In this document: positions 1 through 9,104 of the stretch, in pieces
How the letters are laid out: each line of letters opens with the position of its first letter
Numbering within the stretch: position 1 is the first letter of the stretch
Source of the DNA: Neisseria lactamica
Lineage (GTDB): Bacteria > Pseudomonadota > Gammaproteobacteria > Burkholderiales > Neisseriaceae
DNA: 64,000 nt
Direction: 5' to 3'
Assembly: GCF_901482445.1 (NCBI RefSeq)
Contig: NZ_LR590477.1
Span: forward strand, 1,612,001-1,676,000
Program-made: the position numbers and the translations under genes
The notes under the pieces: generated by a model
Told to the model about the DNA's origin: nothing
The model's database searches: none
The model's input: the letters and a program-made list of their open reading frames with translations, nothing else

Positions 1-676
1 ATATTTGCCGTTGGTTTACCCGGTATAAGATCCATATTTTTAAGAAATTGGATACCATTCTTGTCATCACTGCGTGATTTGCCCCATCTTCATAGAGGAA
101 GTTATTTCCTTTGAATGTAATCGTCGTATCTGACATACCGTTAGGCGTATCTAATGTTTGATTCGCAAACATGACTGTATTGCTCCCAACGCCCTTGATA
201 GATGTATTTTCAAAGGTAATCTTATTCTCCCCGGTCCAGCTTTTATCTGCCAATGTCACAGTGCCCGTGTCGGTTTTATTAGAACCAAGACTATATTTTG
301 CTTTTCCCTTACCATTATTCGTTACAGATCCTGTTCCCCTTTCTTTTACAATGATCCAATTTTTTGGTTCCAGTACATCTGTGCCGTCAAAATTTTTCAT
401 ATTAGGCACAACTTTGTCACCCACAGTAGCATCGCCCTTTATCGTAACGTCGCTCTTACCGCCATTGGCTGCCACGATAAAGACATTGATGGGTGTTGTG
501 GACGTAGAATAATCAAAGGTATGGTGATTTTCCTGACCGGCCGTTGCAATAGCGGCAACATACAGGTTTATTTTGTCGTTCTTTTTGTTGTTTTCGGTAA
601 CAATAGTCCCCGTATTGCCGGCGGCTTAAGCCAAAAATGGCACAAAGAGAGGAAAAAGTAGTTTTTCATTTTTCAT
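1..676 (-). pseudogene. Decayed secreted or surface protein, signal peptide cut by a stop codon and body frameshifted; runs off the window
   Basis: Reading the minus strand from the ATG at 676 gives a signal-peptide-like start (MKNEKLLFPLFVPFLA), then an in-frame TAA at 626-628 (codon 17). The same frame then continues open for about 180 codons of Asn/Thr/Gly/Lys-rich sequence typical of beta-helical passenger domains, for example NTGTIVTENNKKND and SDVTIKGDATVGD. A second lesion lies near the C4 run at 82-85: upstream of it one frame is sensible, downstream the sensible frame (DDKNGIQFLKNMDLIPGKP) is offset in a way one extra C would repair. An autotransporter-like or other exported surface protein is inferred from composition only. 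Both lesions argue against expression. I do not recognise the family. Confidence 0.6.
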
Positions 677-979
677 AATCTATCCCGTAACTATCGGCAT
701 ACCGTACCAAATGTATTATTTCAAGTGTATATTATATCGCCGAATTATTTTGATATACAACATCGGCATAAAGATGTGCGCGGCCCAATGCTGCGGATAA
801 AGCCGATGTATTCGGATTTATATCAGTTTAATGATATTCCCAAAGGATATTTTGATTTATGTTCAGAAATGTGCGGATGACGTTTTAACAACAGTGAAAT
901 CAAGCCCCAAGCCTCTGTTTTGCCGTTGATACGACCTTGCAGGATTTATCCCGGCGGCCCGGATGCCCCCAAACGGCAC
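677..979. other. Gene-free AT-rich spacer
   Basis: About 300 bases between the broken gene and the oxyR terminator. No open frame with a ribosome-binding site, RNA gene or strong promoter is seen. A weak promoter-like pair for the broken gene (TTGAAA, 17 bases, TATGCC on the minus strand) lies close to its start. Confidence 0.4.
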
Positions 980-1010
980 AATGCCGTCTGAAGCCCGTTC
1001 AGACGGCATT
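980..1010 (-). terminator. Inverted DUS pair after oxyR
   Basis: Facing copies of AATGCCGTCTGAA separated by five bases form a 13-bp stem just past the oxyR stop. Inverted uptake sequences commonly serve as intrinsic terminators in Neisseria. There is no long U run. Confidence 0.75.
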
Positions 1011-1018
1011 GCCTGCGC

Positions 1019-1939
1019 CTAGCCGTGGATAAAGCTGACTCCGTGAAGCTGCGACTGCATAATCGCCGCCTTCATCGCCGACAACGCCTTCGGACGGACA
1101 AAATTGCGCCGGTACGCCAATACGACCCGCCGGCTTGGCGGCGTACCCTCAAACGGAATAATGCTGAACAGCATATGGTCGTTTTCGGTCAGCGCGGTTG
1201 CCGGCAACACGCTGATTGCCAAACCGCTGGCGACCATATGGCGGATTGTATTGATCGAGCTGCCCTGCAATGTATTGGTCAACCCCTGTATGCGTTGTTT
1301 CGCCGCCAATTCGGAACAGCTTGAAAGTACCTGATCCCGCATACAGTTGCCTTCCGTCAGCAGCAAAACCTGCTCCTCACCCAGCATCCGGGGCGAAACG
1401 GCATCCAGTTCCTCAAATGAATGCCCTTTCGGGACAATCACGAAAAACGGTTCGTCATACAAGGGTTCGGTAACGATGCCCGGCTCTTGGAACGGTTCGG
1501 CAACGATAATCGCGTCAACGTCCCCGCGTTTGAGCGACTCGGTCAAAGTCTGCGTGTAGTTCTCTTCCAACATCAAAGGCATTTTCGGTGCGGTACGGCG
1601 CAACGAGACAATCAGTTTCGGCAGCAGGTACGGCGCAACCGTAAAAATCAGCCCGAGTTTGAACGCACCCTCCAGCTCGTTTTGTTCTTCATTTGCCAAA
1701 TGCCTGATAAGCTCCGCCTCTTCCAATACCTTACGCGCCTGTGCAACGATGCGTTCCCCCGCCTCGGTCGTAATAATATCGTTGCTGCTCCGGTCAAACA
1801 AAGAGACGGCGAGCTCTTCTTCCAGTTTCTTAATGGCGATAGACAAAGTGGGCTGGCTGACAAAACAACGCCGCGCCGCCCGACCGAAATGGCGTTCTTG
1901 GGCGACTGCGACGATGTACCGCAATTCGGTTAAGGTCAT
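1019..1939 (-). CDS. oxyR: LysR-type peroxide sensor OxyR
   Basis: A 306-residue LysR-family regulator. The N-terminal winged helix-turn-helix (about 1-60, MTLTELRYIVAVAQERHFGRAA) is typical, followed by the linker helix and a substrate-binding-type regulatory domain. The redox cysteines that define OxyR within the family are present in the GNCMRDQVLSSC motif (C199 and C208), so a peroxide-driven disulfide switch is expected. In Neisseria OxyR controls catalase and other oxidative stress genes. It starts three bases after minE stops, so it is probably read from the min operon, an arrangement known in Neisseria. The ATG at 1939 agrees with the family start. Confidence 0.95.
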   Translation of the reverse strand: MTLTELRYIVAVAQERHFGRAARRCFVSQPTLSIAIKKLEEELAVSLFDRSSNDIITTEAGERIVAQARKVLEEAELIRHLANEEQNELEGAFKLGLIFTVAPYLLPKLIVSLRRTAPKMPLMLEENYTQTLTESLKRGDVDAIIVAEPFQEPGIVTEPLYDEPFFVIVPKGHSFEELDAVSPRMLGEEQVLLLTEGNCMRDQVLSSCSELAAKQRIQGLTNTLQGSSINTIRHMVASGLAISVLPATALTENDHMLFSIIPFEGTPPSRRVVLAYRRNFVRPKALSAMKAAIMQSQLHGVSFIHG

Positions 1940-1942
1940 GTC

Positions 1943-2206
1943 CTATACCTTTTTCTGTTCCGGCAAAGTAATGTTCAACTCGAGAACATCCATACCATCC
2001 TGCTTCTCTTGGGAAATACGGATATTTTCCAATGAAACATTCACATATTTGGACAAGACTTCCAGCAGCTCCTTACGCAAAGTCGGCAGGTAATCCGGCG
2101 CCTGACCTTCTTGGGCGCGCTCTTGTGCAATAATGATTTGAAGGCGGTCGCGGGCAACGGCTGCCGTTTTCTGCTTTCTGCCGAATAAAAGATCAATCAA
2201 TGACAT
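1943..2206 (-). CDS. minE: Cell division topological specificity factor MinE
   Basis: An 87-residue MinE of normal length. It displaces MinC and stimulates the MinD ATPase so that septum inhibition is removed at mid-cell. The N-terminal segment MSLIDLLFGRKQKTA is the amphipathic, MinD-contacting region and the rest is the topological specificity domain ending in LNITLPEQKK. It lies three bases after minD and three before oxyR, in a single minus-strand operon minC-minD-minE-oxyR. Confidence 0.96.
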   Translation of the reverse strand: MSLIDLLFGRKQKTAAVARDRLQIIIAQERAQEGQAPDYLPTLRKELLEVLSKYVNVSLENIRISQEKQDGMDVLELNITLPEQKKV

Positions 2207-2209
2207 ACG

Positions 2210-3025
2210 TTAACCTCCGAACAGACGTTTGAAGAAGCCTTTTTTCTCAGCTTCCAAGAAACGCATTTCACGGTTCTCGCCCAAAAGACGGGCAATAACA
2301 TCCTTATATGCCTCAGAGGCCGCCACGCTGTCCTGATGGATGACCGGTTCGCCGGAGTTGGATGCCTGCAAAACGTTTTGAGATTCGGGAATCACACCCA
2401 GCAAGGGAATACGCAGAATGTCGCAAATGTCCTGTACTGAAAGCATTTCGCCTTTAGCCACACGTTCGGGAGAGTAACGGGTAATCAACAGATGCTCCTT
2501 AACCGAACCGCCTTGCTCCGCCTTACGGGATTTGCTTTGCAAAATTCCCAAAATCCTGTCGGAGTCTCGAACACTGGAAACCTCCGGATTGGTCGTTACA
2601 ATGGCTTCATCGGCAAAATACAACGCCATCAGCGCACCTTGCTCGATACCGGCGGGAGAGTCGCAAATAATATACTCAAAGCCCATTTTTTTGCCGGACA
2701 ATTCCTTCATCACTTTTTCCACGCCATCGCGCGTCAAAGCATCTTTGTCCCGAGTTTGGGAGGCAGGCAAGATAAACAGATTCTCGCAATTCTTATCTTT
2801 AATCAAAGCCTGATTAAGTGTCGCCTCACCCTGAATGACATTGATGAGATCATAAACGACACGCCGCTCGCAACCCATAATGAGATCGAGGTTACGCAAG
2901 CCCACATCAAAGTCAATTACCGCAGTTTTATATCCGCGTAATGCCAAACCTGTCGCAATACTGGCGCTGGTAGTCGTTTTACCTACACCGCCCTTACCTG
3001 AAGTTACTACAATAATTTTTGCCAC
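2210..3025 (-). CDS. minD: Septum-site determining ATPase MinD
   Basis: A 271-residue ParA/MinD-type P-loop ATPase. The deviant Walker A KGGVGKTT is at residues 11-18, with DFDVGLRNLDLIMGCERR downstream. The C-terminus (FLEAEKKGFFKRLFGG) is the amphipathic membrane-targeting helix that binds the inner membrane in the ATP form. MinD recruits MinC to form the inhibitor and is released by MinE. Start and length match the family, and it is the second gene of the min operon. Confidence 0.97.
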   Translation of the reverse strand: MAKIIVVTSGKGGVGKTTTSASIATGLALRGYKTAVIDFDVGLRNLDLIMGCERRVVYDLINVIQGEATLNQALIKDKNCENLFILPASQTRDKDALTRDGVEKVMKELSGKKMGFEYIICDSPAGIEQGALMALYFADEAIVTTNPEVSSVRDSDRILGILQSKSRKAEQGGSVKEHLLITRYSPERVAKGEMLSVQDICDILRIPLLGVIPESQNVLQASNSGEPVIHQDSVAASEAYKDVIARLLGENREMRFLEAEKKGFFKRLFGG

Positions 3026-3053
3026 AATATTTCCTTTTTAAAATATCAAACAA

Positions 3054-3764
3054 TTACTCTGAATCAATCGCACTGATAACCAACCGGTTATCCTGCAACA
3101 ATATCTGCACCGGCCGCTTATGCAGGTGATCCGGCAAATCCTGCTCAAAATTACGATAAATCCCCGCGACAGAAACCAACTCCGCCTGCATAGAGTGGAT
3201 AAATATGCGGGCAGAAGTATCGCCTTTGGCACCGGCCAAAGCACGCCCCCTCATCGGCGCATAAATATGTATGTTACCGTCCGCAATCAATTCCGCCCCC
3301 TGACTGACTGCCCCGGTAACAATCAAATCGCCATCCTCGGCATAAACCTGCTGACCGGTGCGGACAGACGTTGTAATCAATACCGTCTTCCTTGCCCTTT
3401 GGTTCTGATTATTTGCCGTTTTTTGTACTTCACCATGTCCTTTAGTATTCTCAGAATGAGAGGGACAAAATAACAAATGATATTTCGCTGCCACAGCGGC
3501 CCACTGTTCATTGGAATGCTTCAAACCTAAAATCTGCATACCATATTTTGAAAATAATGAAACCAATGCGGCAAAATCTAAAGAATCCGGATAATCAAAT
3601 TCCTGAACATCCAAAACAAACGGAATCATACCGGACTCTTGGAACTTCTTACCCAATTTGACCAGCACGTCCTCCAAATCAGACAAATTCGATGTATGCA
3701 AAGAAATAGACAAAACATCTATCTTTGTTGACTTTATATCAAAAGCATTCATCATAGAAACCAT
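3054..3764 (-). CDS. minC: Septum formation inhibitor MinC
   Basis: MinC inhibits FtsZ assembly when bound to MinD. The C-terminal beta-helix domain is clear (GQQVYAEDGDLIVTGAVSQG and the MRGRALAGAKGD signature); the N-terminal FtsZ-inhibiting domain precedes it after a variable Gln/Asn-rich linker. The frame is open 29 codons further upstream, but that extension is not MinC-like. I take the ATG at 3764; the ATGs at 3755 and 3752 (MMNAFDIKS) are equally possible because no strong Shine-Dalgarno marks any of them. It is the first gene of the min operon, about 30 bases from minD. Confidence 0.9.
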   Translation of the reverse strand: MVSMMNAFDIKSTKIDVLSISLHTSNLSDLEDVLVKLGKKFQESGMIPFVLDVQEFDYPDSLDFAALVSLFSKYGMQILGLKHSNEQWAAVAAKYHLLFCPSHSENTKGHGEVQKTANNQNQRARKTVLITTSVRTGQQVYAEDGDLIVTGAVSQGAELIADGNIHIYAPMRGRALAGAKGDTSARIFIHSMQAELVSVAGIYRNFEQDLPDHLHKRPVQILLQDNRLVISAIDSE

Positions 3765-3870
3765 TATAAAATTTTTCAATGATATAAGTTTACCGCGCAA
3801 ACTCCGGCTATTCAATTCATATTTTAAATAAAATACCCAATACACCCCCACCTGTCAGATATTGCATAAA

Positions 3871-3904
3871 ATAACGCCACCTGCTTTTCAGCAGATGGCG
3901 TTAT
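3871..3904 (-). terminator. Terminator at the end of the alpha operon
   Basis: ATAACGCCA and TGGCGTTAT with CTGC/GCAG form a long stem with one mismatch and a short loop, 11 bases past the rplQ stop. On the minus strand it runs into TTATTTTATG. It closes the ribosomal protein cluster that begins at rplC. Confidence 0.8.
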
Positions 3905-3914
3905 ATCATCAGGT

Positions 3915-4283
3915 TTACTCGGCAACCGGCTTGTCAACCAACTCAACCAGTGCCAAAGGCGCATTATCACCTTTACGGAATCCATATTTCAGCACTCGAA
4001 CGTAACCACCGTTACGAGCAGTAAAACGAGGACCCAAATCGCCAAACAGTTTTACTACAACATCACGGTCGCGAGTACGGTCAAATGCCAAACGACGGTT
4101 AGCCAACGACGGCTTTTTACCCAATGTAATCAACGGTTCTACCACTCGGCGCAACTCTTTTGCCTTAGGCAGGGTTGTTACAATAGTTTCGTGAGTCAAT
4201 AATGAATTCGCCATATTACGCAACATTGCAGCACGATGGCTGCTGGTACGGTTTAACTTGCGATTGCCATTACGATGACGCAT
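3915..4283 (-). CDS. rplQ: 50S ribosomal protein L17
   Basis: A 122-residue bL17 that binds 23S rRNA near the tunnel exit. The N-terminus MRHRNGNRKLNRTSSHRAAM is diagnostic, followed by RNMANSLLTHETI. It is the last gene of the alpha operon, 23 bases after rpoA, and is followed by a hairpin terminator. Confidence 0.98.
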   Translation of the reverse strand: MRHRNGNRKLNRTSSHRAAMLRNMANSLLTHETIVTTLPKAKELRRVVEPLITLGKKPSLANRRLAFDRTRDRDVVVKLFGDLGPRFTARNGGYVRVLKYGFRKGDNAPLALVELVDKPVAE

Positions 4284-4306
4284 ATCAATTATCCTTTAAG
4301 TCTTTA

Positions 4307-5293
4307 TTAAGGTTTTTCCAAGCCTGCAGGCGGCCAAGCTTCCAACTTAGAACCCAGTGTCAAACCTTTAGATGCCAATACCTCTTTAATCTCATTCAGA
4401 GACTTGCGTCCCAAGTTCGGAGTTTTAAGAAGCTCGGTTTCAGTGCGTTGAATCAAATCACCGATATAATAAATGTCTTCAGCTTTCAGGCAATTAGCCG
4501 AGCGTACCGTTAATTCCAAATCATCTACCGGGCGCAAAAGAACAGGGTCGATAGGAGGTGCTTTTTCTTCAACCTCCTCCACAGGCGTACCCTGTAAATT
4601 GGCAAAAATAGACATCTGATCAATCAAAATACGCGCCGCACTACGTACAGCCTCCTCAGGATCAATAGAACCGTCGGTTTCAATATCCAAAACCAACTTA
4701 TCGAGATCCGTCCTCTGCTCTACACGCGCAGGCTCAACTTCAAAGCTAACGCGGCTGATAGGAGAAAAGCTCGCATCCAACTGGATTGCACCAATCTGAC
4801 GGTTCTCGTCACGAACTGCCTGACGACCTGAAACAGATTGATAACCACGGCCTTGCTCTACTTTAATTTCCATTTCAATTTGACCATTATCAGCCAAATG
4901 ACAAATGACATGATCAGGATTCAGAATTTCTACATCATGCGGTAATTCGATATCACCGGCAGACACTACGCCAGAACCTGTTTTCTTCAACACAAGTTGA
5001 ACTTGGCTACGCCCATGAAGTTTAAATACGATACCCTTGATATTCAGGAGGATATCAACCACATCCTCCTGAACACCATCGACAGTAGAGTATTCATGCA
5101 ACACACCGGCAATAGCGACCTCGGTAGGAGCAAAGCCATTCATGGATGACAGTAAGATACGGCGCAAAGCATTACCTAAAGTATGCCCGAAACCACGCTC
5201 AAACGGCTGCATAGACACTTTTGCACGAGTCGCAGAAAAAGTATTTACATCAATTTGACGAGGTTTCAAAAATTCGGCTGTGCTATTCTGCAT
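4307..5293 (-). CDS. rpoA: RNA polymerase alpha subunit
   Basis: A 328-residue alpha subunit. The N-terminal assembly domain (EPFERGFGHTLGNALRRILL-type segment near residues 30-50) dimerises and nucleates beta/beta-prime. After an acidic Pro-rich linker, the C-terminal domain (LRPVDDLELTVRSANCLK to LNEIKEVLASKGLTLG) carries the helices that bind UP elements and activators. It lies between rpsD and rplQ, the usual alpha-operon place. Confidence 0.98.
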   Translation of the reverse strand: MQNSTAEFLKPRQIDVNTFSATRAKVSMQPFERGFGHTLGNALRRILLSSMNGFAPTEVAIAGVLHEYSTVDGVQEDVVDILLNIKGIVFKLHGRSQVQLVLKKTGSGVVSAGDIELPHDVEILNPDHVICHLADNGQIEMEIKVEQGRGYQSVSGRQAVRDENRQIGAIQLDASFSPISRVSFEVEPARVEQRTDLDKLVLDIETDGSIDPEEAVRSAARILIDQMSIFANLQGTPVEEVEEKAPPIDPVLLRPVDDLELTVRSANCLKAEDIYYIGDLIQRTETELLKTPNLGRKSLNEIKEVLASKGLTLGSKLEAWPPAGLEKP

Positions 5294-5318
5294 TTAACTG
5301 TCCCTCACTGTGCTGGCA

Positions 5319-5939
5319 TTATTTAGAGTAGAATTCCACCACCAGCTGTTCATTAATATCACCGGTCAATTCCGAGCGATCCGGCATATTTTTGAATACG
5401 CCTTCCAATTTGTCAGCATCAACAGCCACCCAGCTCGGCAGGCCGATTTGAATAGCCAAACCCAATGCTTCTTGGATACGTACTTGTTTCTTAGCTTTTT
5501 CACGAACAGCTACAACATCGCCTGCTTTAACTTGGAAAGAAGGGATATTAACAACCTGACCGTTTACAGCAATAGCCTTATGAGAAACCAATTGACGCGC
5601 TTCAGCCCGAGTAGAACCAAAACCCATACGGTAAACAACATTGTCCAAACGAGACTCCAGCAACTGCAACAACAATTCGCCGGTAGAACCTTTACGACGG
5701 TCTGCTTCCGCAAAGTAACGGCGGAATTGACGCTCTAACACACCATAAATACGGCGGATTTTTTGTTTCTCGCGCAATTGCAAACCGTAGTCCGACAAAC
5801 GCGGTTTTTTTGCACCGTGCTGACCGGGAGCGGAATCCAATTTACATTTGGAATCCAAAGAGCGGCGCGCACTCTTCAAAAACAAATCCGTACCTTCGCG
5901 ACGTGCCAATTTACATTTAGGACCAATATAACGTGCCAT
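5319..5939 (-). CDS. rpsD: 30S ribosomal protein S4
   Basis: A 206-residue uS4, a primary 16S rRNA-binding assembly protein. MARYIGPKCKLARREGTDL and the S4 RNA-binding domain (RLDNVVYRMGFGSTRAEARQ) are both present. In many bacteria S4 is also the translational repressor of this operon; no S4 target is obvious here. It sits 19 bases after rpsK. Confidence 0.98.
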   Translation of the reverse strand: MARYIGPKCKLARREGTDLFLKSARRSLDSKCKLDSAPGQHGAKKPRLSDYGLQLREKQKIRRIYGVLERQFRRYFAEADRRKGSTGELLLQLLESRLDNVVYRMGFGSTRAEARQLVSHKAIAVNGQVVNIPSFQVKAGDVVAVREKAKKQVRIQEALGLAIQIGLPSWVAVDADKLEGVFKNMPDRSELTGDINEQLVVEFYSK

Positions 5940-5958
5940 GTTTTAAATCACTCCAATA

Positions 5959-6354
5959 TTAAATACGACGTTTTTTAGGCGGACGGCAACCGTTATGAGG
6001 CAACGGGGTAACGTCAGTAATGCTGGTGATCTTGAAACCAAGGGCGTTTAAAGCACGTACAGAAGATTCGCGACCAGGCCCGGGACCTTTAATGCGGACT
6101 TCCAAATTCTTAACGCCATACTCTTGGGCAACTTTACCAGCCGCTTCTGCTGCAACTTGTGCCGCAAATGGTGTACTTTTACGAGAACCTTTAAAACCGG
6201 CGCCGCCAGAGGTAGCCCAAGACAAAGCATTGCCTTGACGGTCAGTGATTGTAATGATGGTATTGTTGAAAGATGCATGAACATGCACAATACCCTCACT
6301 CACGGTTTTACGTACTTTTTTACGTACACGCGAAGCTGTGTTTGCTTTAGCCAT
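5959..6354 (-). CDS. rpsK: 30S ribosomal protein S11
   Basis: A 131-residue uS11 of the 30S platform. The core [20 protein letters not shown] and the C-terminal [18 protein letters not shown] are diagnostic. It lies between rpsM and rpsD with 19-base gaps on both sides. Confidence 0.98.
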
Positions 6355-6373
6355 TAATCAAATTCCTTAAAAT

Positions 6374-6736
6374 TTATTTCTTACCGGCAATCGCTTTGCG
6401 CGGACCCTTACGGGTACGGGCATTTGTGCGAGTGCGCTGACCACGACAAGGCAGTCCGCGACGATGACGGAAACCACGGTAGCAACCCATATCTATCAGT
6501 CGCTTGATGCTCATCGTTACTTCACGGCGCAAATCGCCTTCAACTTCATATTTGGCAACCTGCTCACGCAAAGCATCCAATTGAGCCTCGTCTAAATCTT
6601 TTGCTTTAGTAGTAGGGGCAATATTTGCCGCCTCGCAAATTAATTTAGCACGAGCCGCACCGATACCGTAAATAGCCTGAATACCAATTACGATATGAGC
6701 GTTATTAGGGATATTCACCCCTGCAATACGAGCCAT
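6374..6736 (-). CDS. rpsM: 30S ribosomal protein S13
   Basis: A 120-residue uS13 of the 30S head, contacting tRNA and the B1 intersubunit bridges. MARIAGVNIPNNAHIVIGI and the C-terminal RGLPCRGQRTRTNARTRKG are family hallmarks. It follows rpmJ by about 67 bases. Confidence 0.98.
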   Translation of the reverse strand: MARIAGVNIPNNAHIVIGIQAIYGIGAARAKLICEAANIAPTTKAKDLDEAQLDALREQVAKYEVEGDLRREVTMSIKRLIDMGCYRGFRHRRGLPCRGQRTRTNARTRKGPRKAIAGKK

Positions 6737-6803
6737 ATTCTTTCCTTTTTAGGGCAAATTTTATTACTATACCACAAAGTCTGCAGTTAAGAGAACCAAG
6801 TTC

Positions 6804-6917
6804 TTAACCTTGACGTTGTTTATGACGCGGATCAGTACAAATTACGCGAACTACACGATTACGACGGATAATCTTGCAATTGCGGCAAATTTTCTTTACA
6901 GAAGGCTGTACACGCAT
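6804..6917 (-). CDS. rpmJ: 50S ribosomal protein L36 (zinc form)
   Basis: A 37-residue bL36. The minus-strand frame begins MRVQPSVKKICRNCKII and ends CTDPRHKQRQG. The C-x2-C, C and H ligands of the zinc-binding (C+) form are all present, so this copy depends on zinc. It lies between infA and rpsM, its usual place after secY. Confidence 0.96.
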   Translation of the reverse strand: MRVQPSVKKICRNCKIIRRNRVVRVICTDPRHKQRQG

Positions 6918-6935
6918 TTTATTTCCTTTTATTTC

Positions 6936-7154
6936 TTATCTGGCTCGGAAAACAATTCGAGCACGGGTTAAATCATAAGGGGTTAATTCAACTGTTACCT
7001 TATCACCTGGAGAAATACGGATATAATGCATCCGCATTTTCCCAGAAATATGACCCAATACAACATGCTCATTCTCAAGTTTTACCTTGAATGTTGCATT
7101 AGGTAAAGTCTCAAGAATCTCACCCTGCATTTGGATAATATCTTCTTTCGCCAT
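6936..7154 (-). CDS. infA: Translation initiation factor IF-1
   Basis: A 72-residue S1-like OB-fold protein that occupies the 30S A site during initiation. MAKEDIIQMQGEILETLPNA and GDKVTVELTPYDLTRARI are characteristic. It starts four bases after the secY stop and precedes rpmJ. Confidence 0.98.
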   Translation of the reverse strand: MAKEDIIQMQGEILETLPNATFKVKLENEHVVLGHISGKMRMHYIRISPGDKVTVELTPYDLTRARIVFRAR

Positions 7155-7158
7155 AAGT

Positions 7159-8469
7159 CTATTTCCGAGACAATAATTTCATTTCCGAACGAATCATCAG
7201 CTTATCATATTGCTGAGTCAGCCTGTACGAATTTATCTGCGTACTAAAATCCATCGTTACAACAACTAGAATAAGCAAAGAAGTGCCACCCAAATAAAAC
7301 GGTACGTTTAGAACCGTAGTCAGGAACTCCGGAATCAGACAAATAATCGTGATATACAGAGCCCCAAAAAGTGTTAGGTGCAATACAACCTTTTCTAAAT
7401 ATCTAGAAGTTTGCTCACCAGGTCTGATTCCGGGAACAAAAGCACCGCTCTTCTTTAAATTCTCTGCCATTTCTTTAGGACTAAAAACTAAAGCTGTATA
7501 AAAATAGCAAAAGAAGATAACTGTTGCCGCGAATAAAACCATATACAATGATTGGCCGTGTTGTAACAACCCGACTATTTTATACAAAATACTATTTGTA
7601 TCAGTCGACCCAAACCAACCTAAAAGAGTAGAAGGAAATAGGATAATACTGGAAGCAAAAATAGGAGGAATCACGCCGGCCATATTCAATTTGAAAGGCA
7701 TATGCGTATTGTGATTTCCCAATCCACTATTAAACTGACGCTTTGCATAATGAATGGGAATCTTACGTTGCGCACTTTCAAAATATACAACCAAGTAAAT
7801 TAATAACAGAACCCCGAATACGATAAGCAATGCCATTAAAATACTCATAGTTCCTTGATTCACAAAAGCAACCAGCCTTGTAATACCCGATGGGATTCCT
7901 GAAGCAATCCCAGCCGTGATAATCAAAGAAATCCCGTTTCCAATACCCCTCTCGGTAATCTGTTCTCCAAGCCACATAAGAAACATCGTTCCCGTCACTA
8001 AAGAAACTACTGTGGAAACATAAAATTCAAATGAGCTTGTTACAACAATCCCTCGCTGGAATACAAAAGACGCGACACCTAGACTCTGCAATATTGCTAA
8101 TAACACAGTGCCGTACCTGGTATATTTCGTAATGAGCTTCCTACCGGCTTCTCCTTCTTTCTTTAACGCCTTCAACGAAGGTAAGATTTCCGAAGCGAGC
8201 TGCACGATAATAGATGCCGAAATATATGGCATAATTCCTATTGCAAATATACTAAAGCGCTCTAACGACCCACCAGAAAACATATTCAGCATTCCTAAGA
8301 TGCCGCCTCCAGCGCTCTCGTATAACTTAGCTAAAGCAACAGCATCTACACCAGGTACCGGTATATGAGCACCAATACGGAAAACGACTAAAGCTCCCAA
8401 TAGAAACACTAGACGTTTTTTCAGATCTCCAAATTTGGACAATCCTGATAAAGATTGTTGATTAGCCAC
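7159..8469 (-). CDS. secY: Protein translocase subunit SecY
   Basis: A 436-residue, ten-helix channel of the SecYEG translocon. Landmarks are the plug region after the first helix (RIGAHIPVPGVDAVAL), GTMFLMWLGEQITERGIGNG between the central helices, and the cytoplasmic loop before the last helices (FVPGIRPGEQTSRYLEKVV). The first codon is GTG at 8469, with no in-frame ATG nearby and only a weak AAGG upstream. It lies 13 bases after rplO in the spc operon. Its partner secE is at 36479. Confidence 0.97.
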   Translation of the reverse strand: MANQQSLSGLSKFGDLKKRLVFLLGALVVFRIGAHIPVPGVDAVALAKLYESAGGGILGMLNMFSGGSLERFSIFAIGIMPYISASIIVQLASEILPSLKALKKEGEAGRKLITKYTRYGTVLLAILQSLGVASFVFQRGIVVTSSFEFYVSTVVSLVTGTMFLMWLGEQITERGIGNGISLIITAGIASGIPSGITRLVAFVNQGTMSILMALLIVFGVLLLIYLVVYFESAQRKIPIHYAKRQFNSGLGNHNTHMPFKLNMAGVIPPIFASSIILFPSTLLGWFGSTDTNSILYKIVGLLQHGQSLYMVLFAATVIFFCYFYTALVFSPKEMAENLKKSGAFVPGIRPGEQTSRYLEKVVLHLTLFGALYITIICLIPEFLTTVLNVPFYLGGTSLLILVVVTMDFSTQINSYRLTQQYDKLMIRSEMKLLSRK

Positions 8470-8482
8470 TGTAGTGCAAGCC

Positions 8483-8917
8483 TTATTCGTCTACTTTGCC
8501 ACCGGCAGCTTCAATCGCAGCTTTAGCACCTTTAGTAGCTTTTACGCCTTTCAAGGTAACTGCTTTTGAGATTTCACCAGAAGCAATAACTTTCACATTA
8601 GAAGCAACCGCAGGAATCAGACCGGCTTGTTTAAGAACCAAGACATCAATTTCGTTTACAGCAATCAGATTCAACTCACTCAAACGAACTTCAGCATTAG
8701 CGGTAGCTGTTAAAGATTTGAAACCACGCTTAGGCAGGCGGCGTTGCAAAGGCATTTGACCGCCTTCAAAACCTACTTTATGGAAACCACCGGCGCGGCT
8801 TTTTTGACCTTTATGACCACGACCGCCTGTCTTACCCAAACCGCTACCAATACCACGGCCTACGCGACGACCAGCGTGAGTAGCACCCTCAGCAGGTTGA
8901 ATAGTATTCAAAAACAT
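8483..8917 (-). CDS. rplO: 50S ribosomal protein L15
   Basis: A 144-residue uL15, a late 50S assembly protein. The basic Gly-rich N-terminal extension (RRVGRGIGSGLGKTGGRGHK) reaches into 23S rRNA and is diagnostic. It overlaps neither neighbour: rpmD stops one base before it and secY follows. Confidence 0.98.
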   Translation of the reverse strand: MFLNTIQPAEGATHAGRRVGRGIGSGLGKTGGRGHKGQKSRAGGFHKVGFEGGQMPLQRRLPKRGFKSLTATANAEVRLSELNLIAVNEIDVLVLKQAGLIPAVASNVKVIASGEISKAVTLKGVKATKGAKAAIEAAGGKVDE

Positions 8918-8918
8918 A

Positions 8919-9104
8919 TTAAGACTCCACTTTCAACAAGTAGCTGATTTTATTAATCATGCCACGGTTTTCAGGGGTATCTGAAACCTCCACAGTATGC
9001 TCACGGCGACGTAAACCCAAGCCGCGAGCACAAGCACGATGAGACTCAATTGTACCAATCAGGCTCTTAACCAATGTAACTTTAATCTTTTTTTGCTCAG
9101 TCAT
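8919..9104 (-). CDS. rpmD: 50S ribosomal protein L30
   Basis: A 61-residue uL30 with the signature KVTLVKSLIGTIESHRACA and RGLGLRRREHTVEV. Its start overlaps the last eight bases of rpsE, suggesting translational coupling. Confidence 0.97.
   Translation of the reverse strand: MTEQKKIKVTLVKSLIGTIESHRACARGLGLRRREHTVEVSDTPENRGMINKISYLLKVES

Noticed and set aside
82..85. C4 run as a phase-variation tract
   Set aside because: Four bases are too short for frequent slippage; a fixed frameshift in a decaying gene is more likely.
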